Source: Bog-756 sp963769905
GTDB taxonomy: Bacteria; Actinomycetota; Acidimicrobiia; Acidimicrobiales; RAAP-2
Length of the DNA stretch: 64,000 nt
NCBI GenBank assembly: GCA_963769905.1
Contig: CAVYNG010000002.1
Span: 1,736,001-1,800,000 of the forward strand
Direction: 5' to 3'
Within the stretch, counting starts at the first letter, position 1. Every line of letters begins with the position of its first letter. The notes beneath the pieces were generated by a model. It was not told the DNA's origin and did not search any database. It saw only the letters and a list, made by a program, of their open reading frames with translations. The translations under genes and the position numbers were made by a program. Of the stretch, positions 34,187-43,384 are shown in pieces.

Positions 34187-35197
34187 TCAGATGCCCGTGT
34201 GCTCGGCGCGCACCGGGTTGGGGTCAGGCACGTGAGGCATCAACGCGTTCGGCGGGACCGTTCCGAGCCGACCCGCCTCGAAGTCCTCGAGGGCCTGACC
34301 GATCTCGTCTCGGGTGTTCATGACGAAGGGCCCGTAGTGCTCCACGGGCTCTCCGATCGGCCGGCCGCCGAGCACGAGGACTTCGAAGTACTCAGTGCGC
34401 GAGTCCTGGGCATCGTCGGCTCTGATGGAGATCCAGTCCCCCGCGCCGAACGACGCCAGCTGACCGACTCGAATTGGCCTGCCGTCACTGCCGACGCGTC
34501 CCGATCCCGCCAACACGTAGACAAGTGCGTTGAATCCAGGATCCCAGGGGAGCTCGATCAGCGCCCCGCGGGACACCGACAGATGCATCAGCGCCATCGG
34601 CGTGTGGGTCGAACCGGGGCCCCGGTGGCCACCGATGTCGCCGGCGATGATCCGCAAGAGAGCTCCGCCGTCGCCCGAAGACAGCAGGACGATGTCTTCG
34701 GCCTCGAGCCCCTGATAGGCCGGCGGTATCATCTTGTCCCTTGCCGGTAGGTTCACCCAGAGCTGGATCCCGTGAAAGAGGCCTCCTGAGACCACCAACT
34801 CTTCGGGTGGCGTCTCGATGTGCAGGATGCCGCCACCCGCAGTCATCCATTGTGTGGCCCCGTCGGTGATGAGACCACCGCCGCCTTGGGAGTCCTGGTG
34901 GGCGAAGGTTCCGTCGATCATGTACGTCACCGTCTCGAAGCCTCGATGTGGGTGCCACGGGGTTCCTTTCGGCTCGCCGGGCGCATAGTCCACTTCACCC
35001 ATCTGGTCCATGTGGACGAAGGGGTCGAGATCACGCAGACTGAGACCGGCGAAGGCCCGGCGGACCGGGAATCCCTCTCCCTCGAGTCCACTGGGCGCGG
35101 TGGTAAGCGACGTCGCCGGACGCTCGACTGAGCGGGTTCGATCGAGAGCGGGAATCCTCGGCAACCGCGAAAGATCGCTAGGAGTCAGAGCGGGCAT
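34187..35197 (-). CDS. Pirin-family bicupin protein
   Basis: A 336-residue pirin. N-terminal cupin: FVHMDQMGEVDYAPGEPKGT, HPHRGFETVTYMIDG and GILHIETP carry the His/Glu metal ligands. The second half is the degenerate C-terminal cupin with YVLAGSGRVG. Bacterial pirins can act as quercetinases or redox sensors. It is isolated, upstream of no obvious partner on this strand. Confidence 0.9.
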   Translation of the reverse strand: MPALTPSDLSRLPRIPALDRTRSVERPATSLTTAPSGLEGEGFPVRRAFAGLSLRDLDPFVHMDQMGEVDYAPGEPKGTPWHPHRGFETVTYMIDGTFAHQDSQGGGGLITDGATQWMTAGGGILHIETPPEELVVSGGLFHGIQLWVNLPARDKMIPPAYQGLEAEDIVLLSSGDGGALLRIIAGDIGGHRGPGSTHTPMALMHLSVSRGALIELPWDPGFNALVYVLAGSGRVGSDGRPIRVGQLASFGAGDWISIRADDAQDSRTEYFEVLVLGGRPIGEPVEHYGPFVMNTRDEIGQALEDFEAGRLGTVPPNALMPHVPDPNPVRAEHTGI

Positions 35198-35764
35198 GAG
35201 CGCCTCCCATGGATGTTCGCCACGTCAGGCCAGTCGCCGGAGACAGAACCCGACACCGCAGACCCGCCAGTTTGGCCGACGGGCTGCTCGCGCCCTAAGC
35301 GACGCACCAAAGACCGCTGCGTCCGAGGGGCTGATGGCGATCAACTTTGGTAACAACCTCAATCCAATCACATTTGCCTCTTGATGCTCGTCGGCGCTCT
35401 CAGTGCGAGGCACTGACGAACCTGAAGGTCGTATACCCGGGCGACCAGGTAACGAAGTGCAGGTTGCTCGTGACGGGTCTATCGAACATCACGCGAACTC
35501 TTGTTCCTACTGGTGGTGCCCGCCGTCGCCCTCCTGGCACCCCGACGTGCACTGCATCAGAAATACCCGCCTGCGCAGGGCGTTTCGCCCCGGTCTTCGT
35601 CGAACTGGCGAAGCCTCGATTCCGGCGAATTGGCAGCCACGAAGCCGTTGAACGGCGAGTTCCAACGGGTGAGGATGCCCCGAGCGCCGATCTGGCGACC
35701 GGCTGACGCGTCGCCCCCGAGCTTTCAGTAGCCTTGGCGTCGTTCGCAAGGAGTTCGGGTTCGG
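35198..35764. other. Gap, no gene called
   Basis: 567 bases between divergent pirin and dioxygenase genes. Open frames are present but carry no motif or ribosome site. Regulatory DNA for both genes is likely; no clear operator seen. Confidence 0.5.
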
Positions 35765-36592
35765 ATGTCGATCGAGGTCAAGAAGCTGGGTGGTTCGATC
35801 GGCGCAGTGATCTCTGGCGTCGACCTTTCGGACGAGCTGACCGGCGAGCAGGTCGACGAGATCCGCCGAGTATGGCTCGACCACCTGGTCATCTTCTTCC
35901 GGGACCAGCACCTCAGCTGTGACCAGTTCCTCGCGTTCGCCCGGCGCGTTGGGCGCCCGGTCCCCTATCCACTGCTCCCTTCGATCGATGGCTATCCCGA
36001 AATCATTGAGGTCTTGAAGCTCGAGCACGAACGGGTCAACTTCGGGGGCGTGTGGCACAGCGACACCGCGTACCTCGATGAGCCACCGATGGCGACAATG
36101 CTCCTCGCCCGGCAGGTCCCGCCTGGTGGCGGCGACACTCTTTTCGCGAACGGTTACCTGGCGTACGAGACTCTCTCGGAGGGCCTACGAGAAATCCTCC
36201 GCCGCCTCGACGCAGTGAACTCCTCAGCCCTTGCGGACGTGAGCAAGACGCGAGAGGACCGCCGGGGCGACGCACCATCGATCGACTACGAGTCCGTCCA
36301 TCCGGTGATCCGACTTCATCCGGAAACCGAGCGCTGCTCCCTTTATGTCAGTCCCGCGCACACGGCCCGCTTCGTGAGCCTTACCGAGGAAGAGAGTCGG
36401 CCCCTCCTCAGCTACCTCTTCCAGCACCAGATCCGACCTGAGTTCACGTGTCGCTTCCAGTGGGAACCGGATTCGATCGCTTTGTGGGACAACCGCTGTA
36501 CCCTCCACAACCCGGTGAACGACTACGACGGCTATCGCCGCTCGCTTCATCGCATCACGATGGCCGAGGACAAGGCCGCATTCCTGCACTGA
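35765..36592 (+). CDS. TauD/TfdA-family Fe(II)/2-oxoglutarate dioxygenase
   Basis: A 275-residue dioxygenase. The metal motif H-x-D is in VWHSDTAYLDEPPMATMLLA, and the distal His is in WDNRCTLHNPVNDY. YRRSLHRITM supplies the 2-oxoglutarate Arg. The N-terminus VKKLGGSIGAVISGVDLSD is typical of the TauD fold. Relatives release sulfite from taurine or hydroxylate or cleave herbicide-type ethers. No sulfonate transporter is adjacent, so the substrate is open. Confidence 0.9.
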   Translation: MSIEVKKLGGSIGAVISGVDLSDELTGEQVDEIRRVWLDHLVIFFRDQHLSCDQFLAFARRVGRPVPYPLLPSIDGYPEIIEVLKLEHERVNFGGVWHSDTAYLDEPPMATMLLARQVPPGGGDTLFANGYLAYETLSEGLREILRRLDAVNSSALADVSKTREDRRGDAPSIDYESVHPVIRLHPETERCSLYVSPAHTARFVSLTEEESRPLLSYLFQHQIRPEFTCRFQWEPDSIALWDNRCTLHNPVNDYDGYRRSLHRITMAEDKAAFLH

Positions 36593-37030
36593 GAGCGGGC
36601 CGACGTCAGGAGCAGCCGCACCGAGCAGTTCGCCCCCTGTCACACGATCGTGACACTGCCCTCGGTCGCCGGGAGCAAGGCAGTTACTACTCAGAAGGTT
36701 GCAACCAGCGGAAAGTCAGCCGCAATGGACGCGCTGACTGTCAATGGCTCGGTATGGACCGGGCTTCTCTCATCAAGACCCACTCCACGGCATCCATGCG
36801 CACATGCTATGCCGTCGCCTGCGCTCCGGCTGGCCCACTGGTCGTCGCAACGAGGGGACACGCCCTCGTGACACTGCCGATCGAGGATGGTCAAAGAACA
36901 TCTGGCACACGCTGGGCACGTCGTGGCTCGAGGGAGGTCGATCGAGGACCGCGCAGGCGGCCTGCTCTCTGGTCCGACCACTTCGAGGAGATCCAATCCG
37001 GGCAGTTCGCCAACGAGTAAGTTCCTGCAG
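36593..37030. other. Gap, no gene called; short palindrome
   Basis: 438 bases. GTCAC-ACGATC-GTGAC near 36639-36654 contains the 10-bp palindrome CACGATCGTG, and CGTGACACTGCC recurs about 215 bases later (36649 and 36868). These could be binding sites or a terminator; no gene is supported. Confidence 0.4.
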
Positions 37031-37726
37031 GTGACCGTGGAGAGTGGCGCTCGCGAGGTCTTCCAGGGCATTTATGACTCGTCCGGATGGGGAAAGGGGG
37101 GCTCGGGGCAAGGGTCTCGTCTGGACGTGACGCAGGTCTACAGGGATGTCGTCAGTTGCCTCATCGGATCCGCAGACGTTCGGAGCGTGGTCGACGCGGG
37201 GTGCGGAGACTGGGAGTTCGCCCAGTTGATCGACTGGTCATCTGTCACGTATCTGGGTCTCGATGTGGTACCCAGCGTCATCGAGAGCAATCAGAACCAG
37301 TTTTCGAGCTCGAAGACTCGCTTCGAATGCGTCGACCTCGGCGACGCGACATTGCCCCGTGCCGATTTGCTCCTGTGCAAGGACGTGCTGCAGCACTGGC
37401 CCCTCGAAGCAGTCCACGGCTTTCTTCGTCGTCTCCGGATGCGGTTCCGCTACATCCTCCTCACGAACGACGTGAACAGCATTCACTGCGCCGACGAACT
37501 CCTGAACGGCCAGATCCCCCTCGGAAGTTGGCGAACCCTCAACCTCGAGAAGCCGCCGTTTCGTCTGCGGCCCGACTGGCGCCTCGATTACGACATCCGA
37601 GGTGAATGGACCAAGCGACTCATCCTGCTGGTGCCGACTCACTACAAACTTCGGGCACGTTTCGACTCTGGCTCTGCGCTCAACAGCGTCCGGCGACGTC
37701 GGTGGTTCGACGACCGAAGCGGCTGA
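37031..37726 (+). CDS. SAM-dependent methyltransferase
   Basis: A 231-residue class I methyltransferase. VRSVVDAGCGDWEFAQLIDW is motif I, VTYLGLDVVPSVIESNQ the acidic strand, ADLLLCKDVLQHWPLEAVHG the post-motif II, and YILLTNDVNS motif III. Relatives include methyltransferases of unclear substrate. The GTG 37031 start (VTVESGAREV) is chosen for length; the ribosome site is weak. Confidence 0.8.
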   Translation: MTVESGAREVFQGIYDSSGWGKGGSGQGSRLDVTQVYRDVVSCLIGSADVRSVVDAGCGDWEFAQLIDWSSVTYLGLDVVPSVIESNQNQFSSSKTRFECVDLGDATLPRADLLLCKDVLQHWPLEAVHGFLRRLRMRFRYILLTNDVNSIHCADELLNGQIPLGSWRTLNLEKPPFRLRPDWRLDYDIRGEWTKRLILLVPTHYKLRARFDSGSALNSVRRRRWFDDRSG

Positions 37727-37896
37727 GTGTGACGGCTTCCTGATCCGGCGGAGGGCGAGTCGTGACCGGCCTCGGATCTGCTCCTGCCAGTCGGGTCCGC
37801 GCACGGCTCGACGCCCGGAGGATGGCACACGCTCGGGGATGCGATCAAAGGGTGCGAGTGCGACAATCTTCCCTGGAACGACCAAAGGGAGCCACG

Positions 37897-38574
37897 ATGA
37901 GCACGACCGAGGGACAAGGCCACGACACTGACGAGGCGCCCAGCACCGCCGGCGTCGATCTGAAGTTCGAAGTGGTCGTCATCCCCGTGGCCGATGTCGA
38001 CCGCTCCAAGCAGTTCTACGAGAGACTCGGGTGGCGACTCGACGCCGACCTGTCCTTCGAAAACGGCTTCCGGGTCGTGCAGTTCACGCCTCCCGGCTCG
38101 GGGTGCTCCGTGCAGTTCGGCACAAAGATCACCTCCGCCGCTGCTGGCTCGGCGAGTGGCCTGTACCTCATCGTGTCGGACATCGAGGCTGCACGCGACC
38201 AACTGTTTCGGAGAGGCGCTTCGGTCACGGAGGTGTTCCATGCAGGGGCGCCAGGTGCTCAGTTCCAACCCGACGGGAGTGACCGTGTGAGTGGCCCCGC
38301 TCCAGAGCACGCCAGCTACAGCTCCTTCGTCACGTTCTCCGACCCGGACGGCAACGGTTGGCTCCTCCAGAAGATCACCGTGCGTTTGCCCGGTCGCACC
38401 GACCCCGCGGTGACTTCGTTCGCGTCCACAGCCGACTTGGCGAATGCGCTCCGGCGCGCCGAGGCCAGCCACGCCGAGCACGAGAAGCGCGCAGAAAAGG
38501 CAGACCCCGATTGGCCCGGTTGGTACGCCGAATACATAGTGCGCGAACAAGCCGGAGCGGAGCTTCCCTCGTGA
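37897..38574 (+). CDS. VOC-family protein, partner of the FAD disulfide oxidoreductase
   Basis: A 225-residue protein. One VOC domain: VDLKFEVVVIPVADVDRSKQ, FYERLGWRLDADLSFENGFR, DPDGNGWLLQKI. After residue about 165 is an extra helical tail with a repeated-charge pattern (RRAEASHAEHEKRAEKADPD) and the end WYAEYIVREQAGAELPS. The stop overlaps the GTG start of the next gene (GTGA), so the pair is co-translated. A decayed copy of both genes lies at 27531-28370. Ribosome site AAAGGGAG. Confidence 0.85.
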   Translation: MSTTEGQGHDTDEAPSTAGVDLKFEVVVIPVADVDRSKQFYERLGWRLDADLSFENGFRVVQFTPPGSGCSVQFGTKITSAAAGSASGLYLIVSDIEAARDQLFRRGASVTEVFHAGAPGAQFQPDGSDRVSGPAPEHASYSSFVTFSDPDGNGWLLQKITVRLPGRTDPAVTSFASTADLANALRRAEASHAEHEKRAEKADPDWPGWYAEYIVREQAGAELPS

Positions 38575-39947
38575 GCGACTACGACGTGATCGTTTTCGGC
38601 GGTGGAGCTCCCGGTGAGCACTGCGCGGCGGCAGTCGCCGCGCGCGGGCTACGGGTCGCCCTGGTAGAGCGGGAACTGGTCGGCGGTGAGTGCTCGTACT
38701 GGGCCTGCATACCCTCGAAATCGCTGCTCCGTCCCGGCGAGGCGGTCGAGGGAGCGCGCGAGGCCGGCGCGAGCGCTGAGGTCGACGTGCAATCGGCGCT
38801 GGACTGGCGGGACTTCATGGTGTCGAACTATTCCGACGCAGGACAGGAGCGCTGGCTTGCGGACCGGGGTATCGACCTGCTGCGCGGTACGGGCCGGCTG
38901 GTCGGAACCGGTGTGATCGAGGTCGAAGGGGTGCGCCACACCGCGGACCACATCGTCGTGGCGACCGGTTCGGATCCGATCGTTCCTCCGATCCCCGGAC
39001 TCCGTGAGCTCGAGGGCGTCTGGGGCACGCGGGACGCCACGAGCATGAAAGCGATACCAAGCCGGCTCCTCGTCCTCGGTGGCGGGTCCGCCGGCGTCGA
39101 AATCGCCCAGGTGGTGAATCGACTCGGCGGCGAAGCGGTCGTCATCGAAGGCGCCGACCGCGTGCTTCCTCGCGAACCGGCCCCGCTCGGCGAGGCGCTG
39201 GGCGAGTCCCTGCGTCGGGAGGGCATCGAACTCATGCTCGGAATGCGTGTGGTGGCAGCACAGCGAGACGGCGACCAGTTCGTCGTGAAGTTCGACGGCG
39301 GCGCGGAGGTGACGGGTCCTCAGTTGCTCGTGTCGACCGGTCGGCGTCCACGCGTCGAGGGAATCGGCCTCGAAACGGTCGGCGTCGAGGCGGATCCCAA
39401 AGGAATCCCGGTCGACGAGCACCTGCGTGCCGGTGAACGTCTCTGGGCGATCGGCGACGTCAACGGCATCTGGCCGTTGACCCACGTCGGTGAGTACGAG
39501 GGGGACATCGTCGCGGCGAACATCGCCGGTGATCCACGTCGGGCGAACTACGAGGCCGTTCCCCGTGTCACCTACACGGATCCGCAGGCCGCGGCGGTCG
39601 GAGCGAGCGAAGCGGAGTACAGCGCCACCGCTCCCCTTTCAGAGGTCCCGAAGACTGCCACCTACACCCACTCGTACGCCGAATCCAAGGGGTTCCTGAC
39701 GTTGCTCAGCGACGGACAACGACTGACTGGCGCCTACGCGCTGGGGCCCGAGGCGGGCGAATGGCTGCAACAAGCGACGCTTGCCATCCGCGCGCACGTT
39801 CCGATGGAGGTGCTGATCGACACGATTCAGCCGTTCCCCAGCTTTTCGGGCATCTACGACACCGCGTTGAAAGCGCTGGCCATGGCGATCGCGGACATGC
39901 CACCCCCTGCCAGACCCATGGATCCGCAGATGTCGAGCCCGCCCTGA
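38571..39947 (+). CDS. FAD-dependent pyridine nucleotide-disulfide oxidoreductase
   Basis: A 458-residue group I flavoprotein (lipoamide dehydrogenase/mercuric reductase fold). FAD loop VFGGGAPGEHCAAAVAARG, redox pair in GGECSYWACIPSKSLLRPGE (Cys41 and Cys46), NAD loop LLVLGGGSAGVEIAQVVNRL, and LWAIGDVNGIWPLTHVGEYE at the FAD O-ring. The C-terminal His-Glu dyad typical of the fold is not found: the usual HPTLSE segment reads FPSFSGIYDT. So the physiological acceptor may differ. It follows the VOC gene with a 4-base overlap and ends near the decayed redoxin. Confidence 0.9.
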   Translation: MSDYDVIVFGGGAPGEHCAAAVAARGLRVALVERELVGGECSYWACIPSKSLLRPGEAVEGAREAGASAEVDVQSALDWRDFMVSNYSDAGQERWLADRGIDLLRGTGRLVGTGVIEVEGVRHTADHIVVATGSDPIVPPIPGLRELEGVWGTRDATSMKAIPSRLLVLGGGSAGVEIAQVVNRLGGEAVVIEGADRVLPREPAPLGEALGESLRREGIELMLGMRVVAAQRDGDQFVVKFDGGAEVTGPQLLVSTGRRPRVEGIGLETVGVEADPKGIPVDEHLRAGERLWAIGDVNGIWPLTHVGEYEGDIVAANIAGDPRRANYEAVPRVTYTDPQAAAVGASEAEYSATAPLSEVPKTATYTHSYAESKGFLTLLSDGQRLTGAYALGPEAGEWLQQATLAIRAHVPMEVLIDTIQPFPSFSGIYDTALKALAMAIADMPPPARPMDPQMSSPP

Positions 39948-40466
39948 CCGCACGGAGTCCGGCCGTGCTGAGATCCCAGTCCGGTCGGATCTCGCTCGAC
40001 GCCACCCGCAGGTCGCGGCGGAGGTCCTCGACCGACGCACGGCCCCAGAACCAGTAGCCGTTGTAGATGCTGTGGATCACCAATCCCGGCTTCGACACCA
40101 GTGTGTGCGGAATCATCGGATCATTCTCAGGGTCGGTGTACTCCTGGACGTCGAGATCCTGTTGCACGGTGCGTCCGGGATCGGAGAGAAAGGCCACTGC
40201 GCGCCCATGGACGCACGAGACTCCTCAGTGGTGTGACGATCATCGGTCGAGATCGTTGCGATCTGGGTGTAGGCGACAGCGATCTGCGGATAGAACGCGG
40301 CGAGTTGTAAGTGCTGTTGATGCTCCTTCGGGCAGTAGTGTCCCCGGGCCAAGGTGAGGATCAACGGATCGTCGCCCTGCCACTCGCTGAGGCTCCGCAC
40401 GGTGTCCGTGGGGTCGGGCAAGCCGTAGTCGGGGAATTCGGCACCTGGGACGATGTCGGGACGCAT
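39942..40466 (-). pseudogene. Redoxin-like gene with frameshift (keeps the Cys)
   Basis: From ATG 40466 the frame reads MRPDIVPGAEFPDYGLPDPT, ARGHYCPKEHQQHLQLAA and then slips (-1 near 40185) into AFLSDPGRTVQQDLDVQEYT, DPENDPMIPHTLV and SKPGLVIHSIYNGYWFWGRA. Its C-terminus drifts away from the paralogues and runs into the 3' end of the FAD gene on the other strand. Here the active-site Cys is kept (HYCPKEHQ), unlike 28594 and 30368. A sequencing slip cannot be excluded. Confidence 0.8.
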
Positions 40467-40517
40467 ACGCCGACCGTCCTTCGGACGGGCCTCCGAGTCA
40501 ACCTCCGATGGGTGGAG

Positions 40518-41030
40518 TCAGGTGGACGTCGCCTCTGCCGCGACCGACATCGCCGGGCTGCTCGTGAGGGTCTGGAGCACGACGCAGTAGCGCTCGGTGG
40601 TGGCAACGAGCTCGGCCACCTCGTCCGCAGAGGCAGCGGTCCTGAGGTCGAGGTAGAGCCGAATCGCCTTGAAACCGACGAGTGCCTCCTGGTCGACACC
40701 GAGAGTGCCTCGGAAATCGAGATCGCCTTCGGCCCGGAGCGTGCCCTCGACCTCCAAACCCCGATTGATTGCCACCGACCGCAGGGTGACCCCGGCACAG
40801 GCGACCAGTGCCTGAAGCAACATGTCGCCGGAGCACACAAAGGTGCCGTCGCCGCCCGTCGCAGGATGGAGTCCGGCCTCGACCATCGCCCGGCCGGTGT
40901 CCACCGAGCACGAAATCTCCTCGTCACCCAGTCGTCCCTCTGCGCGCAGGGTGATCAGCGCCGTCGCCGGGCTCTCGCGGTACTGCGTCTTCAGGGGTGA
41001 CTGGCTTGCTCTGAGTTGACCACGGTCCAC
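40518..41030 (-). CDS. OsmC-family protein
   Basis: A 170-residue protein with the OsmC/Ohr fold. LQALVACAGVTLRSVAINRG holds a central Cys (VACAG), and the second conserved Cys is TERYCVVLQTL near the end. The two Cys positions fit thiol-peroxidase-type members. GTG 41030 (VDRGQLRASQ), with GGGAGG upstream, is preferred; the frame continues further without a start. Confidence 0.82.
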   Translation of the reverse strand: MDRGQLRASQSPLKTQYRESPATALITLRAEGRLGDEEISCSVDTGRAMVEAGLHPATGGDGTFVCSGDMLLQALVACAGVTLRSVAINRGLEVEGTLRAEGDLDFRGTLGVDQEALVGFKAIRLYLDLRTAASADEVAELVATTERYCVVLQTLTSSPAMSVAAEATST

Positions 41031-41188
41031 TGAGTCCTCCCGCTCCTTCGAATACCTTACGGACTCGCCGGGCACCGCGACGCAGGCATGGTGGAGGCCA
41101 CCGCATCGCCACACTGGCCAAAACCGGTCGGGTTAGCCTCGTGGCGTGCGGGGAGCCGAGCAGAGGGAATGCCGGTACGAGAAACCCG

Positions 41189-42535
41189 ATGGCGGACTCT
41201 CCGATGGATGATCGACCTGTCACCAAATACGCCGAGGCGCAGGACGGCGTGACGCTGAGCTACAAGGTCTTCGGGCAGGTCCCGCTCGACCTGGTCTGGC
41301 TGTCCGGTCTCGCCTACCCCGCCGATCTCTTCGTCGACGAGCCCGGTTTCGCGCATCTCGCCAAGCGGTTGGCGGGATTCGCGCGCACTATCTGGTTCGA
41401 GCCGAGAGGAGTCAGTGCTTCGGGCGGCCATGTCCTCGACGCGCTCGAGACCATGGACGGCGACGTCACCTCCGTCCTCGACGCAGAGAACTGTGGGCAG
41501 GCTGTGCTCGTCGGATGGGGCCACAGCGGGACATTGGGCATTCGGTATGCGGCGAGCCACCCGGACCGAATCAGGTCGCTGGTTCTCGTCGACACGTACG
41601 CGCACTATCGCCGCGAGCCGGACTATCCGGTGGGACTCAGCCCACAAGCACTGGAAGAACGACTTCGCCTGGCCGGAGCCTTCTGGGGCACCGGGATGCT
41701 CCTCGACGTCCTGGCACCGAGTCGAGCGAGCGACGACAAACTCCGCGAGCGGATCGCACGGGGTGAGCGTATGGGTCTCCCGCCCGACGTCATCGTCGAA
41801 GCGACGCACCAGCTCTGTCTCCAAGACGTGCGGGATCTCCTCCCGACCTTGTCCCTCCCGGTGCTGGTGGTACACCACGAGGGTGGCCGGTTCGTCACGG
41901 TGGACGCCGGAAGGTACCTGGCCTCGCAAATTCCTGGCGCAAGATACGCCGAGATTCCCGGCGAGGATCAGCTGTTCTTCGTCGGGGACATCGACGGCGC
42001 CGTCGACCAGATCGAGGAGTTCCTCACGGGAAGCCATCAGGGTGTCGAGGGCGACGTCGTCACCACGACCATCCTGTTCACCGACATCGTCTCCTCGACC
42101 GAGCAAGCCGCCCGCATGGGGCACCGCAGATGGACCCATCTGACCGACGATCACAATGCGTCGGTGCGTCGGATCCTCTCGAGCAGCCGAGGCCGCGAGA
42201 TCAAGACGATCGGCGACGGGTTCCTTGCCACCTTCGATGCAGCGAGCCGGGCGGTTCGAGCAGCAAAGGAGATCGTGACGGAGTCAAAGGGTCTCGGGCT
42301 CGAGGTCCGTGCCGGCGTCCACGTCGGGGAGGTCGAAGCGCGCGCCGACGACGTGGTCGGCCTTCCGGTGAGCATCGCCAAGCGGATCTGCGATTGCGCG
42401 GCGTCCTCCGAGGTCTTCGTCTCGGAAGCGGTGCGACTGCACCTGCTCGGCTCGGGGATCGAACTCTCGGACCGGGGCGCCTTTCAGCTCAAGGGCGTAC
42501 CCGACGAGTGGCGGCTGTTTGCCGTCGACGAGTGA
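41189..42535 (+). CDS. Alpha/beta hydrolase fused to a class III nucleotide cyclase
   Basis: A 448-residue fusion. N-terminal alpha/beta hydrolase of about 270 residues: VLVGWGHSGTLGIRYAASHP is the nucleophile elbow, with Gly-His-Ser-Gly, and LPVLVVHHEGGRFVTVDAGR follows. The C-terminal class III adenylate/guanylate cyclase has TTTILFTDIVSSTEQAARMG (first metal Asp), REIKTIGDGFLATFDAA (substrate Lys and second Asp) and RAGVHVGEVEA. In the transition-state segment, VGLPVSIAKRICD, Ser stands where Asn is often found. This architecture is known in mycobacteria. Start chosen at ATG 41189. Confidence 0.88.
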   Translation: MADSPMDDRPVTKYAEAQDGVTLSYKVFGQVPLDLVWLSGLAYPADLFVDEPGFAHLAKRLAGFARTIWFEPRGVSASGGHVLDALETMDGDVTSVLDAENCGQAVLVGWGHSGTLGIRYAASHPDRIRSLVLVDTYAHYRREPDYPVGLSPQALEERLRLAGAFWGTGMLLDVLAPSRASDDKLRERIARGERMGLPPDVIVEATHQLCLQDVRDLLPTLSLPVLVVHHEGGRFVTVDAGRYLASQIPGARYAEIPGEDQLFFVGDIDGAVDQIEEFLTGSHQGVEGDVVTTTILFTDIVSSTEQAARMGHRRWTHLTDDHNASVRRILSSSRGREIKTIGDGFLATFDAASRAVRAAKEIVTESKGLGLEVRAGVHVGEVEARADDVVGLPVSIAKRICDCAASSEVFVSEAVRLHLLGSGIELSDRGAFQLKGVPDEWRLFAVDE

Positions 42536-42550
42536 GCCGGCGCGACCGGT

Positions 42551-43294
42551 TCAGCGCGACAGCGTGGCACCGTAGAGCTCGTCGAGCGCGTGCCAGTGCC
42601 GGACATCGGCATCGGCGTCGTAGGTCGGGTTGTCCGGAACCGCGAAGCCGTGGTGAGCGGGATAGGTCTCGATCAGGTGATCGACGCCTGCTTCGCTCAG
42701 CACCTTCTCGAGAAGTGTGGCCTGCTCGGGCGGGAACGATTGATCGTCCTCCGCCGCAGCCACGTACACCCGCCCGGTGATCCGATCGGCGATGCGATGT
42801 GGGCTCTCCGGGCCCTCGCCGGCGAGGTTCCCACCGTGGAAGGACGCCGCCGCGACGATGCGCTCGGGATGGTACGCAGCCGCGGTGAGAGAAAGCCGTC
42901 CGCCCATGCAGTAGCCGGTCGTCCCGACCTTCGTTCCAGCCACCTCGGGCCGACCCGACAGGAACTCGAGGAATGCCCCCGTATCGCTCGCCACTCTCGT
43001 AGGGGTCAGGGTCCGGGCCATCGTCATCAGACGGGCCCGTTCGTCGGGATCGGTGAACGCCGTCTCGATCCGGAACGGTTCGTAAGGGGCGTGCCGGTAG
43101 TACATCTCCGGCAGGAAGGTCAGAAAGCCCATTCCGGCCAGGTGGTCGGCCATCTCGATGATCGCCGGACGTACCCCTCCGGCGTCCATGAACATGATCA
43201 CCGCCGGCCAGGGTCCGTCGCCGTCGGGTGTGACCACGACGGAAGGGCAGACACCGTCGGGAGTCGGCACGTCCACGTCGGTGCGGTGCGTCAT
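42551..43294 (-). CDS. Dienelactone hydrolase family protein
   Basis: A 247-residue alpha/beta hydrolase. VGTTGYCMGGRLSLTAAAYH gives the Cys nucleophile, followed by AAAEDDQSFPPEQ (acid) and YPAHHGFAVPDN (His). Dienelactone hydrolases open 4-carboxymethylenebutenolide in chlorocatechol breakdown; here the substrate is not known. Convergent with the cyclase fusion. Confidence 0.88.
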   Translation of the reverse strand: MTHRTDVDVPTPDGVCPSVVVTPDGDGPWPAVIMFMDAGGVRPAIIEMADHLAGMGFLTFLPEMYYRHAPYEPFRIETAFTDPDERARLMTMARTLTPTRVASDTGAFLEFLSGRPEVAGTKVGTTGYCMGGRLSLTAAAYHPERIVAAASFHGGNLAGEGPESPHRIADRITGRVYVAAAEDDQSFPPEQATLLEKVLSEAGVDHLIETYPAHHGFAVPDNPTYDADADVRHWHALDELYGATLSR

Positions 43295-43384
43295 CGGGCT
43301 CCTCTCGCCTCGGGATGACTCTCATCATGCCGGGTCGGCTGCCGTCCGCGTCGGTCGCGACCTAATGCTCGGCCGCGACCGGCG

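Noticed and set aside
35347..35706. Open frame of 119 codons between pirin and TauD-like genes
   Set aside because: Arg/Pro-rich as expected of a chance frame in GC-rich DNA and with no start signal.
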